Assembly (NCBI GenBank): GCA_003569205.1
Contig: BGOK01000004.1
Span: 62,001-126,000, forward strand
Direction of reading: 5' to 3'
Length of the DNA: 64,000 nucleotides
Source of the DNA: Verrucomicrobiota bacterium
GTDB taxonomy: Bacteria; Verrucomicrobiota; Verrucomicrobiia; Opitutales; UBA953
Within the stretch, counting starts at the first letter, position 1. Each line of letters starts with the position of its first letter. The translations under genes and the position numbers were made by a program. Positions 1 through 8,846 of the stretch are shown piece after piece. Under the pieces are notes generated by a model, which was given only the letters and a program-made list of their open reading frames with translations, ran no database searches and had not been told where the DNA came from.

Positions 1-248
1 TCCAACAGGTGATCGAAAGTCATGCCCGACTCCAGGGCGCGTTGGGAGGCCAGCTGGTTAGTCAGGCCGTCGGCTAAAGGGTCCGAGAAGGGCACGCCCA
101 CTTCGAGCACATCGGCCCCTGCGTCGGCCAGCGACTTCAGGATGGCCTTGGAAGTTTCGACGTCAGGGTCGCCAGCGCAGACATAGCTGACAAAGGCCGG
201 GCGGCCTTCGGCTTTGCAGCGGGCGAACGTCTGGGCGAGTCGGTCCAT
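1..248 (-). CDS. trpA: Tryptophan synthase alpha subunit, 5' part only
   Basis: The first 82 residues of TrpA are present; the rest lies beyond the left edge of the window. TrpA cleaves indole-3-glycerol phosphate to indole and glyceraldehyde-3-phosphate and passes indole to TrpB in the cytoplasm. The signature [17 protein letters not shown] covers residues 45-61 and contains the two catalytic acids Glu49 and Asp60, at the same numbers as in the Salmonella enzyme. The ATG at 246-248 gives the usual N-terminus ([19 protein letters not shown]). It is read away from the DUF3147 gene, so the 116 bases between them (249-364) must hold both upstream regions; I see no clear operator there. Confidence 0.93.
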   Translation of the reverse strand, partial: MDRLAQTFARCKAEGRPAFVSYVCAGDPDVETSKAILKSLADAGADVLEVGVPFSDPLADGLTNQLASQRALESGMTFDHLL

Positions 249-364
249 GGGAGGCGTCAAACAAGACGCCTTTGGGCCGGAGGGCAAGGCGAGACCCCGT
301 TTGCCCCGCCCGTCATCGGTTTTCTCCGCTTTCCACCACCCCTGTCGCGGTTTAAGGTCGTCCC

Positions 365-709
365 ATGAACCTCCAGCTCGTCCTTAAGTTCCTCCTCTCT
401 GCAGCCGTCATTGCGGGTGCGTCCGAGATCGCTAAGCGCAATGTCTCCCTCGGTGCCCTCGTAATTGCGCTCCCGCTGACGAGCCTGTTGGCAATAATCT
501 GGCTGTATGTCGAGACGGGCGACCAGGCGAAGGTCATCTCGCTGAACTGGTCAATCTTGGCGTATACGATTCCTTCGTTCGTCCTCTTCTTAGTCTTTCC
601 GATCTGCCTCCGTTTCGGCCTAAACTTCTGGCTCTCGCTCGTGTTGGCCTGTGCTGTCACGGCCCTGACCTATAAAGCCTGCCAGCCGCTCCTCGATAAA
701 GTCGCCTGA
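365..709 (+). CDS. DUF3147 family small membrane protein
   Basis: A 114-residue protein with four hydrophobic segments (about residues 3-22, 29-48, 60-82 and 86-107). The motif [20 protein letters not shown] followed by WLYVETGD is typical of DUF3147 inner-membrane proteins, whose function is unknown. The start at 365 has a weak AAGG about 8 bases upstream. It is followed by tRNA-Leu and has no obvious functional partner. The family call is from recalled sequence features; no transported substrate can be inferred. Confidence 0.75.
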   Translation: MNLQLVLKFLLSAAVIAGASEIAKRNVSLGALVIALPLTSLLAIIWLYVETGDQAKVISLNWSILAYTIPSFVLFLVFPICLRFGLNFWLSLVLACAVTALTYKACQPLLDKVA

Positions 710-758
710 TTTTCTCGGATTGCCAAACAGGTCACAGTCGTAAGAGTCCACCCCGCCT

Positions 759-839
759 GCCCAAGTGGTGGAACGGTATACACATCAGACTTAAAATCTG
801 CCGCCGAAAGGCTTACCGGTTCGAGTCCGGTCTTGGGTA
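759..839 (+). tRNA. tRNA-Leu (anticodon UAA)
   Basis: The 81-nt sequence folds as a class II tRNA. The acceptor stem is GCCCAAG (759-765) with CTTGGGT (832-838), discriminator A839. The anticodon stem CAGA/TCTG encloses loop CTTAAAA with anticodon TAA at 792-794 after the invariant T791. The long variable arm and the T-arm sequence GGTTCGAGTCC are present. CCA is not encoded. A possible weak promoter is TTGCCA at 720-725 with TAAGAG at 741-746 (spacing 15, short). It should read UUA and, by wobble, UUG. Confidence 0.95.
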
Positions 840-857
840 CGGCTCTCTTTCCGTCGG

Positions 858-1562
858 TTAGCGCTTCAGTGAGAACGGATTGAAGTCCGTTTGGTCGTCG
901 TAGGCGTCGACGCCTTCGGCCTGCTTAAGTTTAGCGCAGACGATGGTCGTGACGGGGGTCATGACGGCTTCGACGAGGACCTTGAAGAGCCAGTTAGCGG
1001 TCATCACGGCGAGGAGCGTCGCGGGGCTCCAGATGCCCAAGAACGCGAGCGGGTAGAAGATCAGGCTGTCGACGCCTTGGCCGACGACGGTCGAGCCGAT
1101 GAAGCGTGCCCAGGGGTGCCGTCCGCCCATGCGCACCTTCATCTTGGCGAGGACGTAGGAGTTGAGGAAGTCGCCAACGCAGAAGGCCACGATGGAGCCG
1201 AGCGCGATGCGCCAACCTCCGCCGAAGCAGGTTTCGAGCGCAGGCTGCAGTTGGGCGCTAAAGGGTTCGTTCGGGCTGGCGGGCAGGGCGAGGATGACCC
1301 AGGTCATGACCGTGGCGAAGAGCAGTGCGCCGAAGCCGGCCCAGATGACACGTCGGGCGAGCGCGTAGCCATAGACCTCGGTGAGGATATCCCCGAAGAT
1401 GTACGACAGCGGGAAGAAGAGGTTACCGGCGCCAAACTGGGTCGGACCAAGCAACGGTAAGTCGAGCATGACGACCTTGGCGGGTCCGATGAGGTTCGAG
1501 CAAAGCAACACGGCCACGAAGGCCCCCAAGATGAGGTCGTAGTAGCGGAAGCTGCGCGTCAT
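858..1562 (-). CDS. yhhQ: Queuosine precursor transporter (YhhQ/VUT family)
   Basis: A 234-residue integral membrane protein with about six hydrophobic segments. It matches the YhhQ/VUT family, which imports the queuosine precursors preQ0/preQ1 across the inner membrane. Family features visible are NLFFPLSYIFGDILTEVYGY (about residues 47-66), the GDFLNSYVLAKMK segment near residue 129, and GSTVVGQGVDSLIFYP near 156-171. Length is normal for the family. The stop lies 18 bases beyond the tRNA-Leu gene, which reads toward it. No queuosine biosynthesis gene and no preQ1 riboswitch are visible nearby, so the substrate follows from the family only. Confidence 0.87.
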   Translation of the reverse strand: MTRSFRYYDLILGAFVAVLLCSNLIGPAKVVMLDLPLLGPTQFGAGNLFFPLSYIFGDILTEVYGYALARRVIWAGFGALLFATVMTWVILALPASPNEPFSAQLQPALETCFGGGWRIALGSIVAFCVGDFLNSYVLAKMKVRMGGRHPWARFIGSTVVGQGVDSLIFYPLAFLGIWSPATLLAVMTANWLFKVLVEAVMTPVTTIVCAKLKQAEGVDAYDDQTDFNPFSLKR

Positions 1563-1609
1563 GGTTGGGATTTAGAGCAGAAGTTAGTCGGACGCCAATC
1601 GTCTCAGCT

Positions 1610-2290
1610 TTATTTCCAATATTCCCGGACGACCCGTTCCCACTCATCGGCCATGAGTTGGTGGCCGCGGTAAGTGGGGTGGACGGTGTCCCAGACCCAG
1701 TAGTCGTCGGCGGTCTTGGCCGCCGCGTCATCAAAGACCTTTTGCAACTTCACCAGCGCGGCGCCGTGCTTCTGGGCGAGTTTGGCGACGATGGCTTGGC
1801 GGGCGACGATACCCTCGGGGACAGGCTTGCCGGGATGGCGGACGAAGGGCTCGATCAGCACGAGCTTGAGCTTCGGATTCTGCGCCCGGGCGTCGGTCAG
1901 GAGCTTGTCGTAGGTCGCCTCGTAGGCCTCCAGCGGAACGTTTCGGCTATGGTCGTTAACGCCGATCATCACGGACAGCAGGTCGGGCTTGAGCGCGAGG
2001 GTGTCCTTGGCCCAGCGCTTCTCGAGGTCGAGCACGGTGTTGCCGCTCACGCCGCGGTTGGTGAAGTCGAGCTTACGTTCCGGGAAGCCTGCGCCGTGGC
2101 GGGCCGCGATGATGAACGCGTACCCATGACCGAGGATGTGGTTCGGGTCGGCCGAGCGGCCGCGGTTCCCGTCGGTGATGGAGTCACCTTGGAAGAGGAC
2201 GCGCTCATTCGGCGTGAAGGCCGGAATCGGTTCCACCGCTGCCAGCGCGAGCGCACAGAGGCAGGCGAGGAGCATACAAAATTTGTTCAT
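1610..2290 (-). CDS. Secreted SGNH/GDSL hydrolase (probable esterase)
   Basis: 226 residues with a Sec signal peptide (about 1-18). The SGNH blocks are clear: GDSITDG with nucleophile Ser37 in block I, NRGVSGNTVLDL near 78-89 (block II Gly), GVND with Asn112 in block III, and DTVHP with Asp201 and His204 in block V. Such enzymes typically remove acetyl or other acyl groups from polysaccharides. It is the last gene of the minus-strand sulfatase run, 68 bases after the preceding sulfatase, which fits deacylation of a sulfated glycan. The substrate is inferred from the neighbourhood. Confidence 0.85.
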   Translation of the reverse strand: MNKFCMLLACLCALALAAVEPIPAFTPNERVLFQGDSITDGNRGRSADPNHILGHGYAFIIAARHGAGFPERKLDFTNRGVSGNTVLDLEKRWAKDTLALKPDLLSVMIGVNDHSRNVPLEAYEATYDKLLTDARAQNPKLKLVLIEPFVRHPGKPVPEGIVARQAIVAKLAQKHGAALVKLQKVFDDAAAKTADDYWVWDTVHPTYRGHQLMADEWERVVREYWK

Positions 2291-2358
2291 GGAATTATCC
2301 TAGCCACAGGACGCCAATACTCTGGATTTGGGTAGGGTGTAGGTTGCCTATTTGGGTC

Positions 2359-3981
2359 TTACTTCGCTTTCTTCACTGCAGCCTTAGCCTTGGCACGCGG
2401 TTGCTGGTCTTGGGTCAGTTGAGCGAGGGCGATGGTTTCATCGGTCTGCTTTTGCCAGAGGGCGGCCATCTCCTTCACCTTGTCGGGCATCTTGGTGGCG
2501 AGGTCGTTCTGCTCGGCTCGGTCGGTGCGGAGGTCGTAGAGGCTCCAAGGTTGGTCCTTGGCGGCCACCAGTTTCCAATCACCGACGCGGAGGGCCTTGT
2601 TGCCTTCATGCAGCCACCAGAGGCTCTCACGTGCGATAGGGACGTCCTTGGCGAAGGCTGGTACCAGGCTCTTGCCCGGGGCGAGCGGGATGGGCTGGCC
2701 TTGCCATTCCTTGGGCTTGGTCGCGCCCGTCAGTTCGAGCAAGGTGGGCACGATATCAACGAGGTGGGCGGGGGTTTCGCGCAGTTCGCCGTGTGCGGCG
2801 ATACCCGCTGGCCAATGGGCGACCAAGGGGGTACTGATGCCGCCCTCGTGGACCCAGGTCTTGTGCATGCGGTGGGGAGTGTTGCAGGCGCTGGAGAACC
2901 CAGGCCCAATACTGAGGTAAGTAGCGGCGCTGCCCATGGGGGCCTGTGGGTCGTGTCCGCCATCGCGCACCATGATTTCGGCGCTCGCACCGTTATCGGA
3001 GGCGAAGAGGATGAGCGTATTCTCATAGGCGCCCATGGCTTTGAGCTGGGCGATGAGACGACCGATATCTTGGTCCATGCGGTCGACCATGGCGGCGTGG
3101 ATCGCCATCTTCGTCGCTTGGAAGCGGCGTTGCTCGGCGGTTAATTCGGACCAAGGCAGCGGACGCGTGACCTCGCCGGCTCCGAGTTTTTCGATGGCAG
3201 CAGGGAAGGCGTAGGGTGGCCCCACCTCGCGCTCGAGCGGCGACAGCGTCGTCTTGGTCAGCCCCATCTTCTGTTGGCGGGCGAAGCGGGCGGCGCGCAT
3301 GGCCTCCCAGCCATCGAGGTATTTGTCGCGGTATTTGGCGATATCCTCGGGCAGTGCGTGGAGGGGGAAGTGCGGGGCGATGTAGGCGACGTAGTGGAAG
3401 AAAGGCTTATCCTTATAGTTGGCCGCGTGGTCCTTGAGGCAATCGAGGGCATGGGCGGTCGTCGCCGTCGTCGCGTAGTAATCTTTCTCGTCGTCGGGCA
3501 CTTTGACCGGAACGTCGTCGATGGAGTTGCCACGGGCGGTGAAGAAGTTCCCTTGGTTCTGCATGTTCAGCGAGCGGTCAAAGCCCGTGGGGAGGATCTT
3601 CCCGTCGATGTGCCACTTGCCGCTATGGTAGTTGCGGTAGCCCGCGGTGCGGAGGAAGTCCGGGAGCAGCCGGGCCCAAGATTGGCGGACCCCTTGGCCG
3701 CCGCCGCCGAGGCCAGGTAGCGCGTCGCGGTGAATTTGTTGAGCGTAGTAGCCAGAGAGCAGGGCGCTGCGCGAGGGCCAGCAGCGTGCCGTGTTGTAGA
3801 ACTGCGTGAAGCGGAGGCCTTGCTGCGCCAGTGCGTCTAAGTTCGGCGTGGCGATCTCGCTGCCGTAGCAACCGAGGTCGGAGTAGCCGAGGTCATCCGC
3901 GAGGATGAGGACAACGTTGGGTCGTTGGGGGGCGGCCAAGGCCGTGAGGGTGGCGAATAGCAGGGTCAGCAGGGAGCGCAT
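2359..3981 (-). CDS. Sulfatase (arylsulfatase A-like, formylglycine type)
   Basis: 540 residues from the ATG at 3979-3981; an in-frame ATG at 3996 adds only five residues before the signal peptide MRSLLTLLFATLTALAA, so the later start is chosen. The calcium-site Asp pair is at 29-30, the modification motif is CWPSR at 67-71 (Cys67 would become formylglycine), and GKWH supplies Lys122 and His124. A SDNGAS motif follows further on. The Trp in the CxPSR slot is less usual but allowed. The C-terminus is Lys/Ala-rich. It probably removes sulfate esters outside the cytoplasm. Its 5' flank holds a REP-like double palindrome and resembles the flank of the esterase starting at 15509. Confidence 0.93.
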   Translation of the reverse strand: MRSLLTLLFATLTALAAPQRPNVVLILADDLGYSDLGCYGSEIATPNLDALAQQGLRFTQFYNTARCWPSRSALLSGYYAQQIHRDALPGLGGGGQGVRQSWARLLPDFLRTAGYRNYHSGKWHIDGKILPTGFDRSLNMQNQGNFFTARGNSIDDVPVKVPDDEKDYYATTATTAHALDCLKDHAANYKDKPFFHYVAYIAPHFPLHALPEDIAKYRDKYLDGWEAMRAARFARQQKMGLTKTTLSPLEREVGPPYAFPAAIEKLGAGEVTRPLPWSELTAEQRRFQATKMAIHAAMVDRMDQDIGRLIAQLKAMGAYENTLILFASDNGASAEIMVRDGGHDPQAPMGSAATYLSIGPGFSSACNTPHRMHKTWVHEGGISTPLVAHWPAGIAAHGELRETPAHLVDIVPTLLELTGATKPKEWQGQPIPLAPGKSLVPAFAKDVPIARESLWWLHEGNKALRVGDWKLVAAKDQPWSLYDLRTDRAEQNDLATKMPDKVKEMAALWQKQTDETIALAQLTQDQQPRAKAKAAVKKAK

Positions 3982-4028
3982 GGGGTGAGAACACATTCAG
4001 CCGAAAGCCTAGCCGGTGCAAAGACAGA

Positions 4029-4068
4029 AATAGGGTCAGACCCCACTAATAGGGTCTGACCCTATTAT
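4029..4068. repeat. REP-like double palindrome, copy A
   Basis: Two adjacent inverted repeats: GGGTCAGACCC at 4033-4043 and GGGTCTGACCC at 4052-4062, separated by CACTAATA and flanked by A/T. Copy C at 15554-15593 has the same two-unit layout. It lies between two minus-strand sulfatase genes. The GGGTC(A/T)GACCC core resembles dispersed REP sequences mobilised by REP-associated tyrosine transposases; no such transposase is in the window. Confidence 0.7.
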
Positions 4069-4120
4069 GTGGGACTTGGCCTGATCGATGCCGAGGAAGG
4101 AGCTCTTTTCGGCTACCGTT

Positions 4121-5530
4121 TTATCTCCAGAGCGGCTCGGCCTGCTGCTTGCTCCAACTCTCCCATCGCGCAATCAAGGTCTTGGTCAACTCCTGGTGTC
4201 GCGCGGATACTTCCCTCTTTTCGGAAGGGTCGGCTTCCAGGTCGTAGAGTTCCCAGCGGGGTCCTCCCCGGAATAGTTTCCACTTCCCGGATCGCAGGGC
4301 GCCACTCTTACCGACGCGCCAGTAGAGCGTCTCGTGGAGCGGGCCAGCGTCAGGATTCACCAGCAGGTTGCGCAGGTCTTTGCCGTCGGCATCGACTGGC
4401 GTAGCCACTCCAGCGGCGGCGAGGGCCATCGCGGTGAGGTCGGTGGAGATGACGGGTGTCTTAATGACCGACCCCGGCTTCGTCACGCCGGGCCAGGTCA
4501 CCGCATAGGGCACGCGGATACCGCCTTCGAGCAGCTGGCCTTTTTCGCCGCGGAGGGGATAATTACTTGAGGTAAGCTCGCGCGTAGGGCCGCCGTTGTC
4601 GCTGAGGAAGATGATGATCGTATTCTCGGTCTGCCCATTGGCGTCGAGCTTAGCCATGAGCTTGCCTACGGATTCATCGAGGTGCGTGAGCATCGCGGCG
4701 AAGATGCGTCGTTGCACGTCGGGGATATCCTTGAAGCGCGCCATGTGGGCGTCGGTACCCTGCATCGGGCTGTGGACGGCGTTATAGGCGAGATAGAGGA
4801 AGAACGGTTTCTCCTTCGAGCGGTCGAAGAAATCCATGGCCTCGTACGTGAACGCATCCGTGAGGTTGCGAGGTTCTACGATGACCTTGTCGCTGCGCAT
4901 CATCGGGTTGTCCTTGTTGTATTCCGGTTCGTCAGACTTCAGGTGGTCGCTCTCGATCTGGCGGCCATCCGGAGAGGTCCATCGGCCCATGGCGCCATCG
5001 GGCAGGTTCTTCCGACGAAGCCAGGTGGTATTGCCCTTGCCGATTTCGGGCTCGAAGTAGCGGCCTTCGTGTAGGAAGCCGAAGAAATCAGCGAAGCCTC
5101 GCTGTTGCGGGTGGAAGGGGGCGGTGCCCCCTAGGTGCCATTTGCCGACCAGACCCGTGTGATACCCCGCGGCGCGCAGGCGATCGGCGACGGTCGGGAT
5201 GCCTACGGGTAGGCCGATGCCGGGCTCCAAGTTCTTGCTGCCGATCGGATTGAACTCGAAACCGAAGCTCGTCTGATAGCGGCCAGTCAGCAGCGCGGCA
5301 CGGGACGCAGCGCAGAAAGGAGCCGTGACATAACCTTCCGTGAAGCGTGCGCCCTTGGCGATGAGCCGGTCGATATTCGGCGTCGGGATGCCGTTGCCAC
5401 CATAGCAACCCAGCTCGCGGTAGCCGAGGTCGTCCGCGACGATTAACAAGACGTTGGGCTTCTTCGTTTCCGCCGCCAGAAGCGGTGCGAGCGAAGTGAG
5501 TAATAGGCAGAGTAAGGTGTGTGGTTTCAT
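4121..5530 (-). CDS. Sulfatase with CAASR modification motif
   Basis: 469 residues with a Sec signal (about 1-20). The Asp pair is at 33-34, and GKWHLGG gives Lys130 and His132. The modification motif is CAASR at 73-77, so Ala replaces the usual Pro at the third position. The Cys and Arg are kept and CxA-type motifs are known in some sulfatases, so activity is plausible. SDNGGP and a typical C-terminal end (WELYDLEADPSEKREVS) are present. It is followed by REP copy A and preceded by REP copy B. The sulfated substrate cannot be read from the sequence. Confidence 0.92.
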   Translation of the reverse strand: MKPHTLLCLLLTSLAPLLAAETKKPNVLLIVADDLGYRELGCYGGNGIPTPNIDRLIAKGARFTEGYVTAPFCAASRAALLTGRYQTSFGFEFNPIGSKNLEPGIGLPVGIPTVADRLRAAGYHTGLVGKWHLGGTAPFHPQQRGFADFFGFLHEGRYFEPEIGKGNTTWLRRKNLPDGAMGRWTSPDGRQIESDHLKSDEPEYNKDNPMMRSDKVIVEPRNLTDAFTYEAMDFFDRSKEKPFFLYLAYNAVHSPMQGTDAHMARFKDIPDVQRRIFAAMLTHLDESVGKLMAKLDANGQTENTIIIFLSDNGGPTRELTSSNYPLRGEKGQLLEGGIRVPYAVTWPGVTKPGSVIKTPVISTDLTAMALAAAGVATPVDADGKDLRNLLVNPDAGPLHETLYWRVGKSGALRSGKWKLFRGGPRWELYDLEADPSEKREVSARHQELTKTLIARWESWSKQQAEPLWR

Positions 5531-5542
5531 CGGGATGATGCA

Positions 5543-5575
5543 CCCGCATATTAGGGTCTGACCCTATTATGCGGG
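5543..5575. repeat. REP-like palindrome, copy B (single unit, extended stem)
   Basis: One TAGGGTCTGACCCTA unit at 5552-5566 lies inside a longer inverted repeat, CCCGCATA at 5543-5550 with TATGCGGG at 5568-5575, so the whole 33 bases could form one hairpin. It sits just upstream of the sulfatase start at 5530 and just after the stop of the DUF1080-sulfatase fusion. It could act as a transcript-processing or attenuation hairpin between the two genes; no T-run follows in the minus direction. Confidence 0.65.
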
Positions 5576-5588
5576 TATGGTTCGAGGC

Positions 5589-7763
5589 TTACTTCTTGGG
5601 CTTGGCGGCCGAGTCTTTCTTCCGGAGTACCTTCGCGGCCGCGTTTTGAGCGGTTAGTTCCGCTTTGGTGGGCGGGGTCCATTCGGCTTTGCTAGGCTGG
5701 GCGACCGTCAGGGGGTGGGTGTCCCCGTAGCGTTGCATTTCGGCGCTCAGCAGGCGCATGAGTTCTTCTTTGCGGGCCGCATGCTCAGGTTGCTCAGCCA
5801 GGTTGATCAATTCCTTCGGGTCCGTCTGGAGGTCGAAGAGCTGCGTGCGGTCGATGAGGGGGTAGCGGATGAGTTTCCAGCGTCCGTTGCTGACCGACCG
5901 CATGCTGTTACGATATCCAAGGTAAGCGCTTTCGCGGACGGAAGCTTTCTCGCCGCGCATGACAGGGAGTAAGTTCTGGCCTTCAACCCCCGCAGGTGTC
6001 TTGGCTCCTGCGAGCGCGGTGAAGGTTGGGAAAAGGTCCATCAGGTAAGCGAAGGCCTCCGTACGCCCATGTGGGATGCCGGGGCCGGCGATGACGAGAG
6101 GCACGTGCATGCCGCCGTATTCATAGAGGTTCTGTTTTCCGAAGAGGCCGTGTTCACCGAGTGAAAGCCCATTATCGCCGGAGAAGACGATGATGGTGTT
6201 CTCCCACTGTCCGGTCTCTTTCAAGGCCGCGAAAATTCTCCCGATATGGTGGTCGAAGCCTGTCACGCAGGCGTAGTAGTCGGCGGTTTGCTGGCGGGTA
6301 TCTTCCGGCGTTCTGGGCCAAGGGGCCAGTCGCTCGTCGCGCACGGTCATCTCGCCGTTATTCCATGGGTGCGAAGGCATGAAGGCCGGGGAGAGCGGAA
6401 TCTTGGAGGCCTCGTACATGGCGTGGAACCTCGGTTCGGCGGAACGTGGGTCGTGGGGGACGGGCGGAGCCAGGTAGGCGTAGAAGGGCGCGCCATCTTT
6501 GCGGCCAGCTTGCTCCTTGAGAAACGCGATGGTTCGGTCGGCGAGCCTTTGGCTACAATAGGCACGGTTGGTGGCCGGGTCGTTGGCGGACTTAGCTTCG
6601 TCGGCGATGCTTGTCTGGAAGGTCCGGAGGCCCTGTGGGAAGCCGTTGCCGGCCTTGCCCATGTGCCAAGTGCGGTAACCCGCCTCCGCCATGACGGAGG
6701 GGAGGTATGTGCTGGGTTCCGCAGCCTCGGGACGTGCGCCCGGTGCTCCGGGAATACGCTGCCAGGATCGTCCAGTGAGCATCATCGTGCGGCTGGGCGT
6801 ACAGACGGCACCAATCATAGAGCCTTGGGTGTAGGCCCGGGTGAAGGTCATCCCACGAGTGACGAGTAAATCCAGGTTCGGGGTGATGAGGCCAGGGGCA
6901 CCAAGTGCACCCAAGCCGTCAGCTCGGTGATCGTCGGCGTGGATGTGTAAGATGTTAGGACGTGTCACCGCGGCCGCGGGGGCGGGCGCGGCCTTCTTGG
7001 CTGGCGCAGCCTTGCCCTGCGCGCTGACGACCTTGGGCTTATCGATCTTCTTCGCACCGGCCGGGAGGGTGGCTTGGTCGAAGGGGAGGACGAGGCTGTC
7101 AGCGAGCACCTTGAGCAAGACCTGCTTCACGAAGGTCTGGTGGGGGTTGCCGGCGTGGAGCTGGATGGCGATGAGGCCTTCGAGGGCCCGACCCTTTTCA
7201 TCGTGGTCGACGAAGATCGAGGTGGTCTGGCCGTTGACCTTGTGCTCGAGGCGATTGCCGCGGGCGATGACCGTGAATTCATTCCACTGCGAAATATCGG
7301 CCTGCACCCGTGGGCGTTCGCCGACCTGCCAGCGTTGGCCCGTCGGGTCCATCACCACATCGACGCCGTTGTAGCCAAAGATGCCGCGGCCGCGTTCTTC
7401 GTATGTCATCGCCGTATGCACATCGGTCGGATGGACGTCGCACTGGTAGCCGAGGATCGTCCACGGCGTCACTTCAGGCAGGCGGCGGCTGCGGTATTGG
7501 ATGCCCGAGTTGTTATCGCCGACGACTTTGACCGTCGCGCGGAGTTCGAAGTCCTTGGCCTTGCCGTTCCAGATGAGGAACGAATTCGTCTTCGGCTTAC
7601 CGACCTCGCTCGTGCCGACAATCACCCCGTCGACGACTTTCCAGAGACCAGGTTCACCGTCCCAGCCTGAAAGGTCCTGGCCGTTGAAGAGCGGCTGGAA
7701 GCCTTCTTGGGCGAAAGTCGGTGTGGCGAGGTGGAGGAGTAGGAAGCCGAAGAGGAGGCGCAT
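5589..7763 (-). CDS. DUF1080 (3-keto-disaccharide hydrolase-like) + sulfatase fusion
   Basis: 724 residues. After a signal peptide (1-19), residues 20-222 form a DUF1080 / 3-keto-disaccharide-hydrolase-like beta-sandwich, recognisable from FQPLFNGQDLSGWDG, NNSGIQYRSR and WNEFTVIARGNRLEHKVNG. An Ala/Lys/Pro-rich linker (about 240-268) leads to a sulfatase domain (269 to about 690). That domain has HADDH at 275-279, CTPSR at 321-325, and GDNGLSLGEHG later. The usual GKWH is replaced by MGKAGNG at 368-374, so Lys370 is kept but the His two residues later is Gly. The C-terminus is Lys-rich. The gene is intact and only 5 bases from the upstream lipoprotein gene. The first domain may bind or cleave sugar while the second desulfates. 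Confidence 0.88.
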   Translation of the reverse strand: MRLLFGFLLLHLATPTFAQEGFQPLFNGQDLSGWDGEPGLWKVVDGVIVGTSEVGKPKTNSFLIWNGKAKDFELRATVKVVGDNNSGIQYRSRRLPEVTPWTILGYQCDVHPTDVHTAMTYEERGRGIFGYNGVDVVMDPTGQRWQVGERPRVQADISQWNEFTVIARGNRLEHKVNGQTTSIFVDHDEKGRALEGLIAIQLHAGNPHQTFVKQVLLKVLADSLVLPFDQATLPAGAKKIDKPKVVSAQGKAAPAKKAAPAPAAAVTRPNILHIHADDHRADGLGALGAPGLITPNLDLLVTRGMTFTRAYTQGSMIGAVCTPSRTMMLTGRSWQRIPGAPGARPEAAEPSTYLPSVMAEAGYRTWHMGKAGNGFPQGLRTFQTSIADEAKSANDPATNRAYCSQRLADRTIAFLKEQAGRKDGAPFYAYLAPPVPHDPRSAEPRFHAMYEASKIPLSPAFMPSHPWNNGEMTVRDERLAPWPRTPEDTRQQTADYYACVTGFDHHIGRIFAALKETGQWENTIIVFSGDNGLSLGEHGLFGKQNLYEYGGMHVPLVIAGPGIPHGRTEAFAYLMDLFPTFTALAGAKTPAGVEGQNLLPVMRGEKASVRESAYLGYRNSMRSVSNGRWKLIRYPLIDRTQLFDLQTDPKELINLAEQPEHAARKEELMRLLSAEMQRYGDTHPLTVAQPSKAEWTPPTKAELTAQNAAAKVLRKKDSAAKPKK

Positions 7764-7768
7764 AGTGA

Positions 7769-8692
7769 TCAGAGCGCTAGGAAGACCAGTTCGCCTGCTT
7801 TGCTGTCAGGGACGATGAGCACGCCAGCCTTCTCGTCGAGGCAGTGGTCGGCGGCGGCCTTCAGGCCTTGGCCGAGTTCCTTGGGGGCGGAGCCATCGGC
7901 TTCATAGCGCGTGACGCGGCCCGTCATGACTTCGGAGATGTAGAAGCGGCCCTTGGAATCGTGGACGATGCCGTCGCCGGAGCGGTGGCCCTTGGCGATG
8001 GTCTTCCATTCGCCCTTGTTATATTCGAGCACGTCGCCGGTGAAGAATTCCGCGATGCGGATGCGGCCGTCGGCTAGGACGTCGATGCCGTTCGGGTTGA
8101 GCATCTTGGCAGTCGGTGCGATGACTTCGGTGACCTTGCCTTCGAGGGTGACCTTGAAGACGCGGGCGACGACCGGGATGGCCTTATGCTCGGGGCTGTC
8201 GATGGCGAAGAGTTTACCGTCGGCACCGCGCATCTTGGTGACTGCGCCCATGTCGGTGATCAGCACGCTCTTTTTGTCAGGCGAGACGACGACGTCGTTC
8301 AGGAACGTAGGCGGGGTGGGGAAGGCGTCGGGACCCGCGAGGAGGGTCTTCTTGCCTTTGGCGTCGATGGACCAGACCTTATCGAAATCGGCCGTGATGA
8401 GCTGGTTGGCGACGAAGACGATGCCCTTCGGGTCATCGAGTCCTTCGGTGAGCGTCGTCACCTTGTCGCCGTCGACCTTGACGATCTTGCCGTCGCCGTC
8501 GCCCGCCTTGCGGGAGGTGCCCATGAGGGTCACGAAATATTTTCCACTAAAGCCCTTCGTCACGCTCTCGGGCGTGGCCCCCACGGCGAGGTTGCGCTGG
8601 ACAGGTACCACCTTGGCCGGAGCGGCGGTTTTCTGGGTCTGACAGCCGACGAGGGCGAGGCCGGCGATAAGGGCGAGTGCGGGGGTCTTCAT
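7769..8692 (-). CDS. SMP-30/gluconolactonase-like beta-propeller lipoprotein
   Basis: 307 residues with a lipoprotein signal, lipobox LVGC with Cys17, so it is probably anchored in a membrane facing the periplasm. Beta-propeller strands in the SMP-30/NHL style recur, for example DPKGIVFVANQLITADFDKVW, PTFLNDVVVSPDKKSVLITD, LNPNGIDVLADGRIRIAEF and GDGIVHDSKGRFYISEV. Members of this superfamily hydrolyse sugar lactones or only bind. Candidate metal ligands are the Asn residues in FLNDVV and NPNGID. The neighbouring DUF1080 and sulfatase genes suggest handling of oxidised sugars; that is inference. Confidence 0.8.
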   Translation of the reverse strand: MKTPALALIAGLALVGCQTQKTAAPAKVVPVQRNLAVGATPESVTKGFSGKYFVTLMGTSRKAGDGDGKIVKVDGDKVTTLTEGLDDPKGIVFVANQLITADFDKVWSIDAKGKKTLLAGPDAFPTPPTFLNDVVVSPDKKSVLITDMGAVTKMRGADGKLFAIDSPEHKAIPVVARVFKVTLEGKVTEVIAPTAKMLNPNGIDVLADGRIRIAEFFTGDVLEYNKGEWKTIAKGHRSGDGIVHDSKGRFYISEVMTGRVTRYEADGSAPKELGQGLKAAADHCLDEKAGVLIVPDSKAGELVFLAL

Positions 8693-8846
8693 AAGACTAA
8701 TATTTCCGCTTTTCCGCTAGGCGGAGTCAAGCGGTCAGCCGACGATGAGCCCGACCGCCCCCAAGGCGTCAGCAGGTTGCAGTCGAGCATCGGTGCGCGT
8801 GCATCAAAAGACGACTCCGCGTGCTAGTCCCGCACCACCGCCTAGC

